This document shows positions 1-11,811 of a stretch of DNA of 64,000 nt, in pieces; the first letter of the stretch is position 1; every line of letters begins with the position of its first letter. Below the pieces are notes generated by a model. The model was given only the letters and a program-made list of their open reading frames with translations, did not search any database and was not told where the DNA came from. The stretch is from Phorcus lineatus (Eukaryota; Mollusca; Gastropoda; Trochida; Trochidae): contig OV121084.1 of assembly GCA_921293015.1 (NCBI GenBank), forward strand, positions 22,014,960-22,078,959. Reading direction: 5' to 3'. The position numbers were made by a program, and so were the translations under genes.

Positions 1-88
1 TTAAACGCGATGATGCGATTGGTTCGCTAATGACTAGGTTTTGTATGCGCTAAACTGGTGTCAGCACGTGCGCTACAGTAGGGTGCTG

Positions 89-196
89 TCAGACCTAGTG
101 GAGAAGATAGCCTACACAAATAGAGTTCGAATCTCGGTAGAGTCAATATTTTGAAACTTTTATTCTTCGAAACATGGTCGATTTTAATCAGACTGG
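89..196 (+). repeat. tRNA-derived SINE-like element, copy 1
   Basis: Contains a good RNA polymerase III B box (GAGTTCGAATCTC, near 123-135) preceded by a D-arm-like AGTGGAGAAGATAGCC. The following tail (TTTTGAAACTTTTATTC, then GGTCGATTTTAATCAGACTG) recurs at 36911-37019 with its head and at 60246-60292 without it, so this is a dispersed element and not a tRNA gene. The A box is weak and the 5' end looks truncated. The SINE assignment is inferred from box spacing and repetition. Confidence 0.5.
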
Positions 197-199
197 GTT

Positions 200-930
200 G
201 ATCTGTAAATTGGGAAATAAAATACCGTAATTACTAATATATTTCAATGGGAATAACCAAACATTTGATACAGACACTGATTAATTAAAAAAAAAAAAAT
301 TCAGTAATAGGCTAAAAGTAAACTACAAAACAAAACATTCCCCAAGTTGTATGAATTTACAGAGAATTAACTTTATGGACTAAATGAGACACAAATACAT
401 ATTATAATCATGGGTAAAGTAATTTCCACCAGTAATTTAAAAAATCATTACATGAACGGAAATAAAAACTTCTGCTTAATTTATCGTTAACATAGGAATC
501 TTAGGGAAATATATCTCGCCGAGTGAAAAATTCAACGAAATGGCGAATTTAAATGGCGACAGTTCTCCTTGTGCGCCACTTCATATTAAGAATTTATTCA
601 CCTTCGAATTTGTGTGAATAATGTCAGAAAACCTACCTCAGAAGTGGTGAAAGTCTTGTTTGGAAACAGCGACGGTACGTTGACCTCTGACGTCGGCCCT
701 GCCAGTCCAACAAAGTGATCGGAACACAGCCGTGTTTGATTTGTTAACGTAAAATCTTTTCTGATCAAATCCAATCTTCGGATCCAAGCTCTTCTGATTG
801 AAATACGACTTGGTAATCGATGGAGAGATATATCGTTCTTGGTCCAATTTGCTTTCCTCTATGATTAGATCAAACACAACAGAAGTGTTTTCCCATTTTA
901 ACGCCCGTTAGCCTGCGTGACGTCGCTTAG
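200..930. other. No gene recognised
   Basis: AT-rich sequence with a poly-A run near 288-299. Open frames here are short and show no recognisable domain. Confidence 0.6.
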
Positions 931-931
931 T

Positions 932-1029
932 CTGTTCCACGTCCCATCATGCTTAGCGGCATCCGCACGCTCGCAGTGTATACACTGCGAGCGTGCGGAT
1001 GCCGCTAAGCATGATGGGACGTGGAACAG
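932..1029. repeat. 98-bp perfect palindrome, no spacer
   Basis: Arms 932-980 and 981-1029 are exact reverse complements with the centre at GTGTA/TACAC. It starts CTGTTCCACGTCCCATCATG and ends with the complement. Overlapping open frames on both strands are consequences of the palindrome. It could be a terminal hairpin of a foldback element, a recent inverted duplication or a fold-back assembly artefact. Confidence 0.95.
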
Positions 1030-1033
1030 GCTA

Positions 1034-1165
1034 CAGCTCCAGACAGCGAGTATCCGCTCCGTGACGTCACTATTATACTCGTTGACAACAATATGCCTCC
1101 GCAAGAGAAGGCAGGGCAACTACCGTAGAGGTAATCGAAGGGAAGGCGCCCTGACTTGGAGGTTG
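1034..1165 (+). repeat. Dispersed repeat, internally deleted copy
   Basis: The left part (CTCCAGACAGCGAGTATCCG onward, through GTGACGTCACT) matches 4098-4150. The right part (GACAACAATATGCCTCCGCA through CTTGGAGGTTG) matches 4531-4612. In this copy the two parts are joined, while the second copy has about 385 extra bases between them. This looks like one non-autonomous family with an internal deletion derivative. Confidence 0.75.
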
Positions 1166-1254
1166 GCGCACATCCCTGTTTGGGGCTCGTTACCAACACC
1201 AATTCCCGAGTTGTCAAACTGTAACAGTTGGCGAGAAATTGGATCGGTCTCTAT

Positions 1255-1917
1255 TCTTGAGCGGCCTTCACACGGCAAACTAAAGTTTGACAACATCTGT
1301 CAAACACAAATTTGAGAGTGTGAACGGTTCAACAACCCGTCACCAACTCCAAATCCCGAGTTGACAAACTGTTGGCGAGAAATAGGATCTGTCTCTATTC
1401 TCACCAACTTTTCCATCAAACTTTCGGAGTTGTCAAACTCGAGTTTGACGTGTGAAGTGTTGTCAAACTCATGTTGTTAAGAAATAACCAATGACATGCC
1501 ACATTTGAGTCATGTGACTTTTTGACGTCATGGATATAACGTCATTTGCGCATCGAGTTTGACAACAAGTGTTTGACGTGTGAATATGCGAGTTTGACAA
1601 CTCCTATGAGTTGGTCAACTTGTGTTGTCAAACTTGTGTTTGCCGTGTGAAGGCTGCTTTAACAACATTTCCATCAAACTTTTGGAGTTGTCAAACACGA
1701 GTTTGTCGTGTGGAGTGTTGTCAAACTCGTGTTGTTCAGAAGTAACCAATGGCATGCCACATTTGAGTCATGTGACTTTTTGACGTCATGGATATAACGT
1801 CATTTGCGCATCGAGTTTGACAACTAGTGTTTGACGTATGAATATGCGAGTTTGACAACTCTTATAAGTTGGTCAACTTGTGTTGTCAAACTTGTGTTTG
1901 CCATGTGAAGGCTGCTT
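1255..1917. mobile_element. MITE-like element rich in GTTTGACAAC repeats, with duplicated body
   Basis: The left end (GGCCTTCACACGGCAAACTA, about 1261-1280) is the inverted counterpart of the ends near 1640-1657 and 1900-1915 (TTTGCCGTGTGAAGGCTGCT and a close variant). The body is a direct repeat of period 258 bp (1411-1668 and 1669-1917). Inside each unit, GTTGTCAAACTCG and its complement alternate with GTGTTTGACG. There is no coding capacity. It is likely a non-autonomous DNA element; superfamily unknown. Confidence 0.7.
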
Positions 1918-1958
1918 AAAAGGTTCCGACTTCAGGAGACAAAAATGAACTCGTCTGT

Positions 1959-3925
1959 ATTCATAGTTTTCACATGACGTCACGAACCTCAGTCACGTGG
2001 TCCGTCAGCCATTTGTGTGGACAACCAGCGCAGGCCGGCCACAGCGGCCAGTGCATTCTCACTATATTCTCCGTAGAATTAACGGTCTATCTTATGGCCA
2101 AATTAGCTCCAAACGATGCGAATCTTGCACACATTATAAACTTACATGATTGCAAGACATGTTCATGTCGTATCTATGTGAATATTTGTACTAGCGGAGA
2201 AATAATTCAGACAATTTGAACTCGCTTCTGCCATCGATGTGACTTCGAACTTTCTCAAAAAAAACTTGAAATGAAAGGAATAATATCTATACAACCCCTT
2301 ACATGCTTTGTTTGATGGCTTGTAGACTAAACACCATTTACGGTGGACATGCTATTTTTTATTTTCTTTGTTGAAATATTTTACATCGGGTGTTTAAAAT
2401 ATTATAGTTATTTTTCTCATTCTAATCACAGAAAATTGAATTTTAATGTAGATGATAAAATATCCCCTCCCAAACAGCAATAGACTATTGACAAAGGAGA
2501 GGAATATTATTATCTTGGTTTCATTTCTTTTGAAATTGCATGATTAATTTCACTTTCCCGTGATTATGATTTTGGGCTACCCAAAAACATCCCACTTGTC
2601 AGACACATGCGGTTTTTCTAAATGTCATTCAAAAATCTTCTTCATAATTTTTTCCGTATTCATAAAATATTAGCAACATTTTAAATTAAATTCGACGTGC
2701 AGATCACAATGAACTTTATTTTTTGTTCTCTTTGTGAGCATGATCCAGCTATTGAAAAAATGTCTTGACGTACGCTTATTGATATGTGATAAGACTATTA
2801 TTTGTATCTAGTACAAATGCCATGTACCGTCACTCATAAATGATTGTGCGATTCGTTATTTACAATTTCAATGCACTTGTATTGTATGTATTTGTTTAGG
2901 TATTTGTTTTATTCTTTACATTTAATTAATCCGTTTATAAATAAGTTAATTTTCTCTCTTTCTCACTATTCTTGTGTTGTTTCGTCATTAGGTATTGAAG
3001 GTGAGAAGATCAATATGATAATGTGTCAACTATGGCATATCAATGGCAAGAGGTAGAAAATTTAAGCTGATACACATAGATAAAGGTTTTACAGGTCAAT
3101 TAAAAACTTAATTGAGATATGCGATGAAAGGAAACTATTTGTTTTCATATTAGAGAGTATCGTTGACGCAAAGTTTTCAGTTAGTTATTATGATAACAAA
3201 AAGTGCATGTGTCAGACTCAAACAGTTAAATGTTCAATTGATTCCTTTTGAAAACAATTATATACCATGTAGGAATTTACGTCTATGAATCATTGTTTTG
3301 ATGGCAGGATTTGATGGCAGTTGAACGTCTTTAGAAACGAGTCTCTTACACAAGCACGGGAGACATCACACTTGTGATCTTTACTAAGAGAAAGAAAGAT
3401 TATCGTAGGTTTGAGAATTCTTTCAAAGGGTCCAAATGTTCATATTTATTGATTCTACATAAAAATCGGTTTAGCGATCAAGCGTCCAGCGCCTGCACAT
3501 CCACGACGAATGTCTAAGAATAACTAATACCATATGTATATACCTTCTACTTACTAATCATAACGTTCTTAACTAAATATGATATCTCGTATAAAGAAAA
3601 TATTAAGTAGGTTTATCCTTTTTTTCTCAGGAATTGTGCGGTAGTATGCTCACTGTCATCGAAAACTTCGGTCGATTCAGTCCGTGTTAAATGGAGTCAA
3701 AGTATAAACTGAAGTGGGAATTATTTAAAAAACCCTACCCCCTGTTACTTTATTTTCCACCTCTGCATCTCCACCTGAAAGAAATAGCAAATATACGACC
3801 CTTTATTGTGTTTAGAGAGTCAGTTACACACGATCATTACTGAGCCGAGTGGCTTGCTTGTCCATACAAATGGCTGACTTCCGGTGACAGTCTCGCAGTG
3901 AATGGTTTAGTGAAACCTATGAATA
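1959..3925 (+). mobile_element. ~2 kb non-autonomous DNA transposon, copy 1
   Basis: The ends are inverted relatives of about 65 bp: ATTCATAGTTTTCAC with CCGTCAGCCATTTGTGTGG on the left (1959-2024) and the complement with CCATACAAATGGCTGAC on the right (about 3859-3925). A TA dinucleotide flanks TTCATAG...CTATGAA, so a TA target duplication is possible. Much of the element reappears inverted at 45370-46767. No transposase is recognisable; the open frame at 2844-3056 shows no domain. Confidence 0.7.
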
Positions 3926-4097
3926 GGGGATTTTGCGTTTTAGATTTGAAAATAAATTAAACCGTTAACAAAGTTAAACCTAATACTGCATGTTCACAAA
4001 ATGGTTTTGTCATAGTACGTAGTACAAATGTAAATATTGAATCGTTTAAAAAGTCTGTTATCCTATGTTGATAGTAAACAAAGACCGCAACATCCTA

Positions 4098-4613
4098 GCT
4101 CCAGACAGCGAGTATCCGCTCCGTGACGTCACTAATATACTCGCTGCCATCAGAAGGCTTCAAGGTGAAAAAGCTCTAATACAGCGCGTGCAACCAACGA
4201 TTGATGTCGCGCTCTAAAAATGAAGCTCCTAACTCATAGGATTCACAATGCAACTCCGAACAACGACTCAAGAAATGAGTACGGCAAACGAAACTTTTTG
4301 TTATTTTACTAAGTTTTCTCTGAATTGTTGAAACGTAACAAATTGTCCACCATATACACATCAAATAAAAAATTATATTTGAAGCAAATTACACGGACTT
4401 TGGTTATAATCAGAGAATTTCATACGCGTAACGCTTAAAACATACTCTCGAACCAAGTTATTTGTATGTAAACTAACAATTTGGTTCGAGACTATCGATG
4501 ACGTCAATTCCTATTGTTGTCAAGATTCTTGACAACAATGCCCCCGCAAGTGAAGGCAGGGCAACCACCGTAGAGGTATTCGAAGGGAAGGCGCCCTGAC
4601 TTGGAGGTTGCCA
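4098..4613 (+). repeat. Longer copy of the 1034-1165 repeat
   Basis: It carries the same two end blocks as 1034-1165, separated by about 385 bp. The interval includes an 11-bp stem hairpin, TCTCGAACCAA (4446-4456) with TTGGTTCGAGA (4481-4491). The 3' block reads GGAAGGCGCCCTGACTTGGA as in the short copy. No protein is supported. Confidence 0.7.
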
Positions 4614-6480
4614 GAAGTGGCGACCCCTGACCCGGAAGTGAATCGGAGGGTGACCTCCCAGCTGATTCCTACAAGGGGGCGTGACCCCAATATAACAAGT
4701 GGACACGACAGGGCGCATATAGGTAATTTTTGGCCCAACGTCGCCATTAAACCCACCTACCTACCTACCTGGACACGACATGAATAAATGTTTTAGGCCT
4801 ACAAATATATATAATAAAGCTGGCGTTAAGTGGTAATTCTTCTTATCACATGGAACCGATGGATTATTTGACCTATGATTAGCCTGTCAAAGTATAACCC
4901 TAATCTCCACACAAAAGAGATCGGAAATGTGCTCTAAATCTAGGTCACTACACACACGATCAATTGATGAATATGAAAATGATGTGGCACTTTACCTATA
5001 TGAATTCTATATCAAAAAGAAAACTAAACTTAAACCTGATTGACTGTTGCCCTATCGTCTATCACTAAACCTTGTAGGATCCGTTGGATCCGGATTCAAA
5101 GGAATCGGATTTGCCGGAATCGGAATTGCCGGGATATATTTAATGGAATAATAACTATCAGATCAATTCTACAACCTAATGGAATATACTTATTCCTAAG
5201 AAATGCAACAATCTATTCCTTCACTTAGACAACTTACTTCATAACTCAAACAACAAACTATCGGCAGTGACGGAATCAAATCCGTCGGAATCACAATCAA
5301 GGGATCAATTTACAATTCTAAACAAGTAAACTGTTCTCAAAAACATTATGGATGTCTGTACTTGATGCTGTACTTGTTGGCTTTGACTTGGTACTTATTA
5401 CAGACTAATTCTAAAGTAAGACTAGTTGAAAGGCTAATGACGTAATGAATCCGTCGGAATTGCCGGATTCAAGAAAGACAGAATAATTAAGTTATTCAAA
5501 GTGCAATAAAAATCCTATATGAATAGAAAAACAGACCTCTAAGCAAGCATTTAAGAATTATTTACAAGATTGGAATTTATCGGAATTAAACCTAAAATTC
5601 GATATATGACGTGATACCTTACAAAGCTTTCCTAGGTTGTGATATTCTAAAATTCCCGCGCTACAAAACATGTGCAGCGCTATTTATAGGGTTTACCGTG
5701 TCACGTGATACGCAAACTTGACGTCATAAGCTTGACCCAAAATGGCGGAACGCAAAAGTACGGCAAAGAGATAGATTGATGAATATGCTTACAAGTTAGA
5801 TTAACAATGATCTGAGGTATGAATAAGGCATAATTCAATGCAGATTACACATTAGAAGCGATATACTAGCATTTGATACAATGACAACTATTTTAGAGTA
5901 GAATCTAGAGTCAAAACCATCTTGTTGAATTTTATCTACGATACGGTCAAGGTCACTTACGCTGAACCCGGAAGTAACACCAATTACAGTTATAATGTTG
6001 AACTGACTTACTGAATTCCGTTACAATATATTCATACTAAAATTCCATTTCATTTTAAGATATCATTTCGAGAACTTGATTTGAAATCAACAATTCATTT
6101 GGTCGTCAATAATTTACAAATTGATAGAGATGAATTACATTGATTTGAGGTATATACTTCTGTATATTATTTATTAATTTTGATAATCCTTTTGAAGTCA
6201 TCAGTTTTCAATCATCATTCATAACATGCACATAGAAATGTTCTTTTATAATATTCATTTTTTACAAAATTGAAAAGGATTTACAAAATATACCTGCAAC
6301 AATAATAAAATATTATTCCTTCTTTGTGTTTGTGTTCTTCACTTTTCATAAGGAAACTTTAGAATGGGTCTTATAGAGGTCACCACAAGTTTTTAAAGAG
6401 GGAATGAACATCTATCTTTTGAATTATTTACTTTTCACAATCAGTTTTAGATTTATGCTGAATGTAGACTTCACAGAAAT
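4614..6480. other. Non-coding; scattered CGGAATC-type repeats at 5080-5480
   Basis: A CTAC microsatellite lies at about 4751-4769, and the direct repeat TGGACACGACA occurs on both sides of it. Between 5080 and 5480 variants of CCGGAATCGGAATTGCCGG and CCGTCGGAAT recur irregularly, suggesting decayed tandem or dispersed repeats. The rest shows nothing recognisable. Confidence 0.5.
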
Positions 6481-6481
6481 G

Positions 6482-9059
6482 TCAATGTTTAAACAATGTG
6501 AGTCCACGGAGTACACGTCTGGTAAATAATTCAGGAATGATTGCAGATACATAAAAGGATGTAAGCTTTTTGAGCATATCCTCCCATTTCTGCTGATCAA
6601 ACAGTATTCTTTGTACCCTTCAAGGTCCACACTACAAAATCACACCATCGCCTCTGAGCAACAGCCATCTGACCTTGTACTTGAAAATAGTAATGATGTT
6701 TTTCCTTTAGTCTTATATTATTCTCCTCATCTAGGTCACAGAAAAAGTCTGAATTTGATGCTGCTTCTGCTGGTGTCATATTCCTGAAAACAGATGGGTA
6801 TTTGATTTCTACAAGACCCTCAGTGGAATCACAATGTTCACAGTCAAAACATGACACTAAACCGTCAGGACTTGCTCCTAAGTATGGAAAGTCAGGGTTA
6901 ACTAGAAGTCCACACTGTGTGACTTGGATTTTAGGGTGGGTCTTTGACTTCTCAAGCCAATAAAGACGTCTTGCAGCGGGTTCATGAGTGATACCCCACC
7001 TAGTGTGTACAGATGTAAAGCTGTTGCTGTACCCAAGAATGTTATGAACTAACTTGTCGGGCTCAGTAGATGGTCTCCGTAAACACACTTTTCCAAAATT
7101 AGAACTTGTGATTCTTTCTCTCCTTGCGTCTGTCCAGGCTTGTTGACTGGCTTGGCCCCTAGTAATATCATTGATGATCTCGGCATCTTCTTTTGAAACT
7201 TTAACATTTTTGAAAAACATACTAAATTCAGTTTTACATGTCTCTGACCTCAGGTCCATATCATCACTGTAACAGAAGTCAGGCTTGGCTAAATGAGGAA
7301 GACACTTTTGTACTGAATGTAACTACCCAACCACATTTCCTTTTGCTTTGGTTTTCACATAATTTTTGTCGAAATCTCTCAACATCCAAGGTTGATTTAG
7401 GCATGCCAGTGTTGGAACTTGGTTCTTTCACTTGAAAATCAGATTTATTTGTTGAATTTGTGTCACTCGTCTCAGTTTCTTCACTTTTTCTTTTACTCTT
7501 CCTACCGTTGGACATCAGGTGTAATTGGTCCGAAGGTAAAGGGTCAAGTTTCCTCTTCCGGGGAATCTGCCACTTACCGGTCCATGTTGTTGATGTACAT
7601 GATAAGTTTCCAGTTTCTTTCTTATTTGTGATACAGCAAGCCCATATGAGAGTGCAGCAATGTGATTACAAGCTTCACCAGCACTGAAAAAAAAAGAATA
7701 TTATTTTAGTAATCAATTTCATACAACAAAATGTTCATACAATAAAACTGTTTCTCATTTTGGTCATACACCTGGCACCTGAAGTTACAATTGTATTGTT
7801 AAGATAGACAACATAATACTTCTCTATATACAAACAACTGTACAACTTGAAAGCAGTAACAAATCAATAATATTTTAATTAATATTCACTTATAAAATTA
7901 TTGATTCATTAAGATAATTGGTAAATTTAATTGAAATACCGCTTGCAATCTGATAAACTTTAACAGGGCTAGACAGACCTTTTCCTAATGACATATACTA
8001 CCTTTGAAAGTTGACACAAATAAATACTTTTGGATTTAAACTAACCACTGGGCATTTTGTACTGGCTCTTATTTAAGTTGTATAAACATAGATAACACAT
8101 ACTCTTTGTTACTTTAATTTATGACGTTTATGTTATTTTCTATTAAGAATATTATTGTTATTTCATCAATGTCTCAGACTTCATGCATTTTGGATAATAT
8201 AAAGTGAAACAAAGTTTCATTTAAACTGAGTTTATCTATCTATATATATATATATCGTATAGTTTATAGTCTAATCATTATAAATTGTTCAGGAGTATGT
8301 GTTGCCGCGTTTTATAGAAAAACAAATTTTTTTTAGCCTATGTAAAATAAAATGTTGTATTTATAAATTATAAATAATACATACCCAGCAGCACATGTAC
8401 AGAATGCAGAGTGGACACGTCCAGTCACCTTTGACAAGCACACCCACACTTTGTGATCCGGGTTATCTCGAATGTTGGAAGTTGGAAGAGAAGCACACCT
8501 CACAAACATATGATCACAATGCTCGGAAATGGCGTTAGCGTTGACGCTATGAACATGTCCGTCTTGGTAAAACACCGCCGCTTTTAACTGACGAATCGCT
8601 TGCATGGGACGTGAATCAACAGTTCTGTGAGTACTTAGAACAAGATAGTTGTATATATCCTTTTTAGTAAAATCAGGTAAAACACTCAAGTCACAAGTCC
8701 ATCCAGTATGCAAATCACTCGGATTGGGCAACTGTATTGTGACTCGGAGTATGCAACCTCTCAATATGTTCACATGGGCCGATGTTAGAATGCGTTACCT
8801 TTTCCAACTTCAGTTTATAAGCTCCTTTTGCTCTTGCAACAAGTTCGCTCTTTACACCAGTTACCTTCTGATTGCGTTCCCTTAAGAAATTCCGAAGAGT
8901 TTTGGTTGACATACTGTCAAAATCCGTTGTACTTCTATCGCTTTCAACGTCAGCCATGTTGATCAGTACTGACCGGAAGAGATCAGTCATCAGGAAAGAT
9001 AACTCTTGGTTGTATTTTAAGGGGAGATAACAACACTTTTCGGAAAGTGAGAGATCCAT
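6482..9059 (-). pseudogene. SAP-SWIM-YqaJ nuclease-like gene, spliced and frameshifted
   Basis: A likely start is the Met at 8955-8957 (MADVESD), though the frame is open to 9059. A SAP-like DNA-binding segment (TLRNFLRERNQKVTGVKSEL) comes first. A middle region (8385-8773) ends in CTCAAG, where a canonical GT-AG intron (7684-8384, 701 bp) interrupts. The next exon supplies AGEACNHIAAL, completing a CxC...CxH SWIM zinc finger. The C-terminal YqaJ/lambda-exonuclease fold spans 6597-7259, with ITHEPAARRLY, LGASPDGL and LVEIKYP giving the expected acidic residues and ExK. Good coding sense continues in a shifted frame to a stop near 6482 (FDQQKWEDMLKKLTSFY). Frame changes near 8765, 7640, 7280 and 6620 mean a pseudogene or indel errors. 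YqaJ enzymes are 5'-3' exonucleases in viruses and phages; the cellular role of this multidomain family is unknown. Confidence 0.8.
7684..8384 (-). other. GT-AG intron in the SWIM zinc finger
   Basis: On the minus strand the donor reads GGGTATGT (G at 8384) and the acceptor is a long T tract followed by CAG (ending at 7684). Joining the flanking exons keeps frame and places the zinc-finger ligands CxC and CxH on either side. This is the clearest splice evidence in the window. A TATA microsatellite (about 8238-8255) lies inside the intron. Confidence 0.85.
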
Positions 9060-9747
9060 TTATCCAAAAACATGCTACCTAAGTCATTAAATTAGCTCCT
9101 ACCCCCAGTAAACCGTTATAATATTTTTGTACGAAGAGCAATAATTTTCATTTCTAATTGATTTACTGAGGATAGCATTTGACTTAAGAAACTCTTATCT
9201 TCATTGATGGATGCCAAACTGATTTCGAAAATTAGTTTATTGTAATAGTATACGAGGGACGCACATGTGCTGCTCTTGCTGAATAAGAGGTGCATTCAAT
9301 CAACGCACATAAGCATCCTTTTGTAAAGTGAAATAATTAAGTGTCTCGTTTCATACTTTAACATGTCTGTGCTATTTCCACTTTGCACGTTCACACTTTG
9401 TTTACAACTTTCAGTAAAATCATAGGGTGTTTTTGTTATGTTTTTCTGCAATTTTACACGTAAAGTGTTCATTCTAAAACCTCCGATATATTGGATATTT
9501 CCAGAAGACTGTACCCGTACGTATCGCGTTGTTTCTGTATTGCAATATACCGCGCAACCTTAAAATCAACACATATATGCGCCTCTCAGCGTTGATGACT
9601 TAATGATGTATTATACTTTTGATTTGACATTCAAATATTGTTCTACCTATCTCAAATTACTGCTGACAAAAATGAGCAATACGATGTCAAATTAATATAA
9701 TCTGACAGTAATAGCCACTGAGAGTGTCTAAGGTAGCAGGGAGGAAA
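9060..9747. other. No gene recognised
   Basis: Upstream flank of the SAP-SWIM-YqaJ gene. No TATA box, domain-bearing frame or repeat could be supported. Confidence 0.5.
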
Positions 9748-10100
9748 TCAAGGCCCCATGCAAATTGAATAAATCTTTATTGCAGCACTGATTAAAACAC
9801 GAGGATAATTGATTTCAATTTCATCAATGAATTCTATATTTCCCCCCACAGTGAAAAGTTTGGAATGATATAACTTTGCAAACAAGACATTAGAGTCAGG
9901 GTTAAAACATTTACACAAATCTTCCAAGACATTTTTCCTCAAATCATTGTAATCTTCACTCATTTCTAACAGAGTATTCAATTCACGTGTCCCTTTTTAA
10001 GTTAATTCATTTGTTTCTTTTAATTTATTATTCAATTCATTTATTTCCATTTTCTAGTTGCTAATCAAGTGGGTTTTACATTGTTCTATAATTTTTTATA
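9748..10100 (-). pseudogene. Unidentified coding remnant
   Basis: The frame reads through LNTLLEMSEDYNDLRKNVLE and VLISAAIKIYSICMGP to a stop. Upstream in the same frame it continues (EINELNNKLKETNELT) across two in-frame stops, so it probably once extended past 10,000. Helix-rich, charged composition suggests a coiled-coil or structural protein. I do not recognise it. A retroelement ORF1 or Polinton accessory gene are possibilities only. Confidence 0.35.
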
Positions 10101-10700
10101 AACTATTACCCAAATCAAGTCTGTAATGGTATGTAAAATCCTACAAATAAATCTCCTTTGATAGAGGATTTGATATTTTGCACAAGGAATATCAAACTAT
10201 TCCCATCGTTAGTGGAGATATAAATTATCTTATATGTAATATTATTGAACACAACATTTTTTTAATCACTGAATAAAATGCTATAATTTCTAGGATTTGA
10301 TAATTTTTCATTCTCTTTTATTTCAATATTTAAATTTTTAAAGCAAAATTTTAGGAAAAATAGCTTTCCTTGCTTAAGCAACTTGAAGCAAATTTTAATG
10401 AAAAGTAGTAAAATTAAGCTAATTTCACACAAAATTTTTAAAAAAAACCGTATCTGAAGGAATAACAAGCAATTCTTCTCGGGAAAAGCTCCTACCAGGG
10501 CCTACTGTGAGGTAGTATAATGTTGAATCACCTTTTTTAGAAACATATTGACTTATTTGATATATTTTAAGTGACCAATTTGTGCATTCAAATAACAACA
10601 GAAAACAAGGTGAGAAAATATAATTTTAATACATTTTAAATTCTCTTGGGGGCTGTCATGGCTGCTCAGTTGAAAGTGAGGGAGAGGAAGCGGCTTTAAT

Positions 10701-10943
10701 TACCCTGGAGTATGTAACCCGGACATTGCGCCCTGGAGTTACGTAACCCGGGTGTGTGGAGAATATACCCTGGAGTTATAACCAGGACATTGCGCCCTGG
10801 AGTTGATAACCCGGGTATAGGGGGAATGTACCCTGGATTTATAACCCGGACATTGTTGCCCTGGGGTCGATAACCCGGGTGTAGGGGGAATGTACTCTGG
10901 AGTTATAACCCGGACATTGAGCCCTGGAGTTAATAAACCGGGC
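10701..10943. repeat. 64-bp minisatellite, about 3.8 units
   Basis: Units begin with TACCCTGGAG or a close variant at 10701, 10766, 10829 and 10893 (periods 65, 63, 64). Each unit contains two related half-units of about 32 bp sharing CCCTGGAGTT..ATAACCCGG, so the array is a dimeric higher-order repeat. Confidence 0.9.
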
Positions 10944-11274
10944 TTATTTTGAGTTATGCAGGAGTAAAGGGACCTGGAATGGTGGGGGGAAAAGCTTCTT
11001 CTCTATGAATTGGGGGCGAAAAAACCCAAATGAGGTTGAAATATTTACATGAGCAACCGAAAGCCCCCAAGAAAATGAGGAGGCGGTTAAGTAATAGAAA
11101 ATGAATAAGGTAGAGATTGCTATAGGGTTGTTGCATAAACCGTACCCGGAAGGGCTAATGGAGATCAAGTACATATAAATACTAAAGTTGTCTAAAAGAT
11201 TTAATCGGGGTAATAAGAGTTTCTTGTCACAAGTCGAACATTATCCAAGAGGCATTCTAGATGCGTCAGTATGA

Positions 11275-11600
11275 ACACAGTGGATATTAGAGTCCCTGTG
11301 GATAGATTCTCACATTCATAACATAAATAACGTTCACAGACATGATACCGTAGTCCACGAGAGGCATCACTGAGAAGTCAACAACATGGTGGATATCAGA
11401 GACCCTTTGGAGCGATTGTTACAGATGTGTCATTATCATCATTATCACCTGTGGATAGATTGTCACGGCAATATTCACCTGCAGACCTGCTATCACAAAC
11501 TTAGGGCATCACTGATGGGGCAATATGGCACAGCGGATATTAGAGTCCCTGTGGAGATATTGTCACATATATAACATAAATGTTCGCATGGTATTGCCAT
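11275..11600. repeat. Degenerate tandem or interspersed repeat
   Basis: CAGTGGATATTAGAGTCCCT (about 11279), GGTGGATATCAGAGACCCTT (about 11386) and CAGCGGATATTAGAGTCCCT (about 11531) start related blocks. The first and third also share CACAT..ATAACATAAAT. It lies just beyond the 3' side of the adjacent minus-strand retroelement and may be part of its terminal region. Confidence 0.6.
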
Positions 11601-11811
11601 TCCTGGTCCGAGAAACGTCACATTAGTCAATAAACATAGAAGAGACACTTGGAAAGTTTGTCACATATATATATGGACGAGTCAAGTACAGAAATTGAAG
11701 TAGTTACACATAATGATCCGGAGCTAACTGGCGCCCCAGTTGCTGGTATATAGGAATGACACACGAGGTAGGGTTCCTGGGCTTGAGATGGTAAGTTACA
11801 TCAAGATGAGT

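Noticed and set aside
89..196. Possible true tRNA gene because of GTTCGAATC
   Set aside because: No complete cloverleaf or acceptor stem is visible and the sequence recurs with a common tail, as a SINE does.
898..1315. Open frames on both strands across the palindrome
   Set aside because: They are mirror images produced by the perfect palindrome and carry no domain.
6597..7259. YqaJ gene as a prophage or viral insertion
   Set aside because: A spliced SWIM finger and SAP segment are attached and no phage genes are nearby.
11386..11574. 62-residue protein in the 11.3-11.6 kb repeats
   Set aside because: Lies within degenerate repeats; His-rich composition follows from CATTATCAT repeats.
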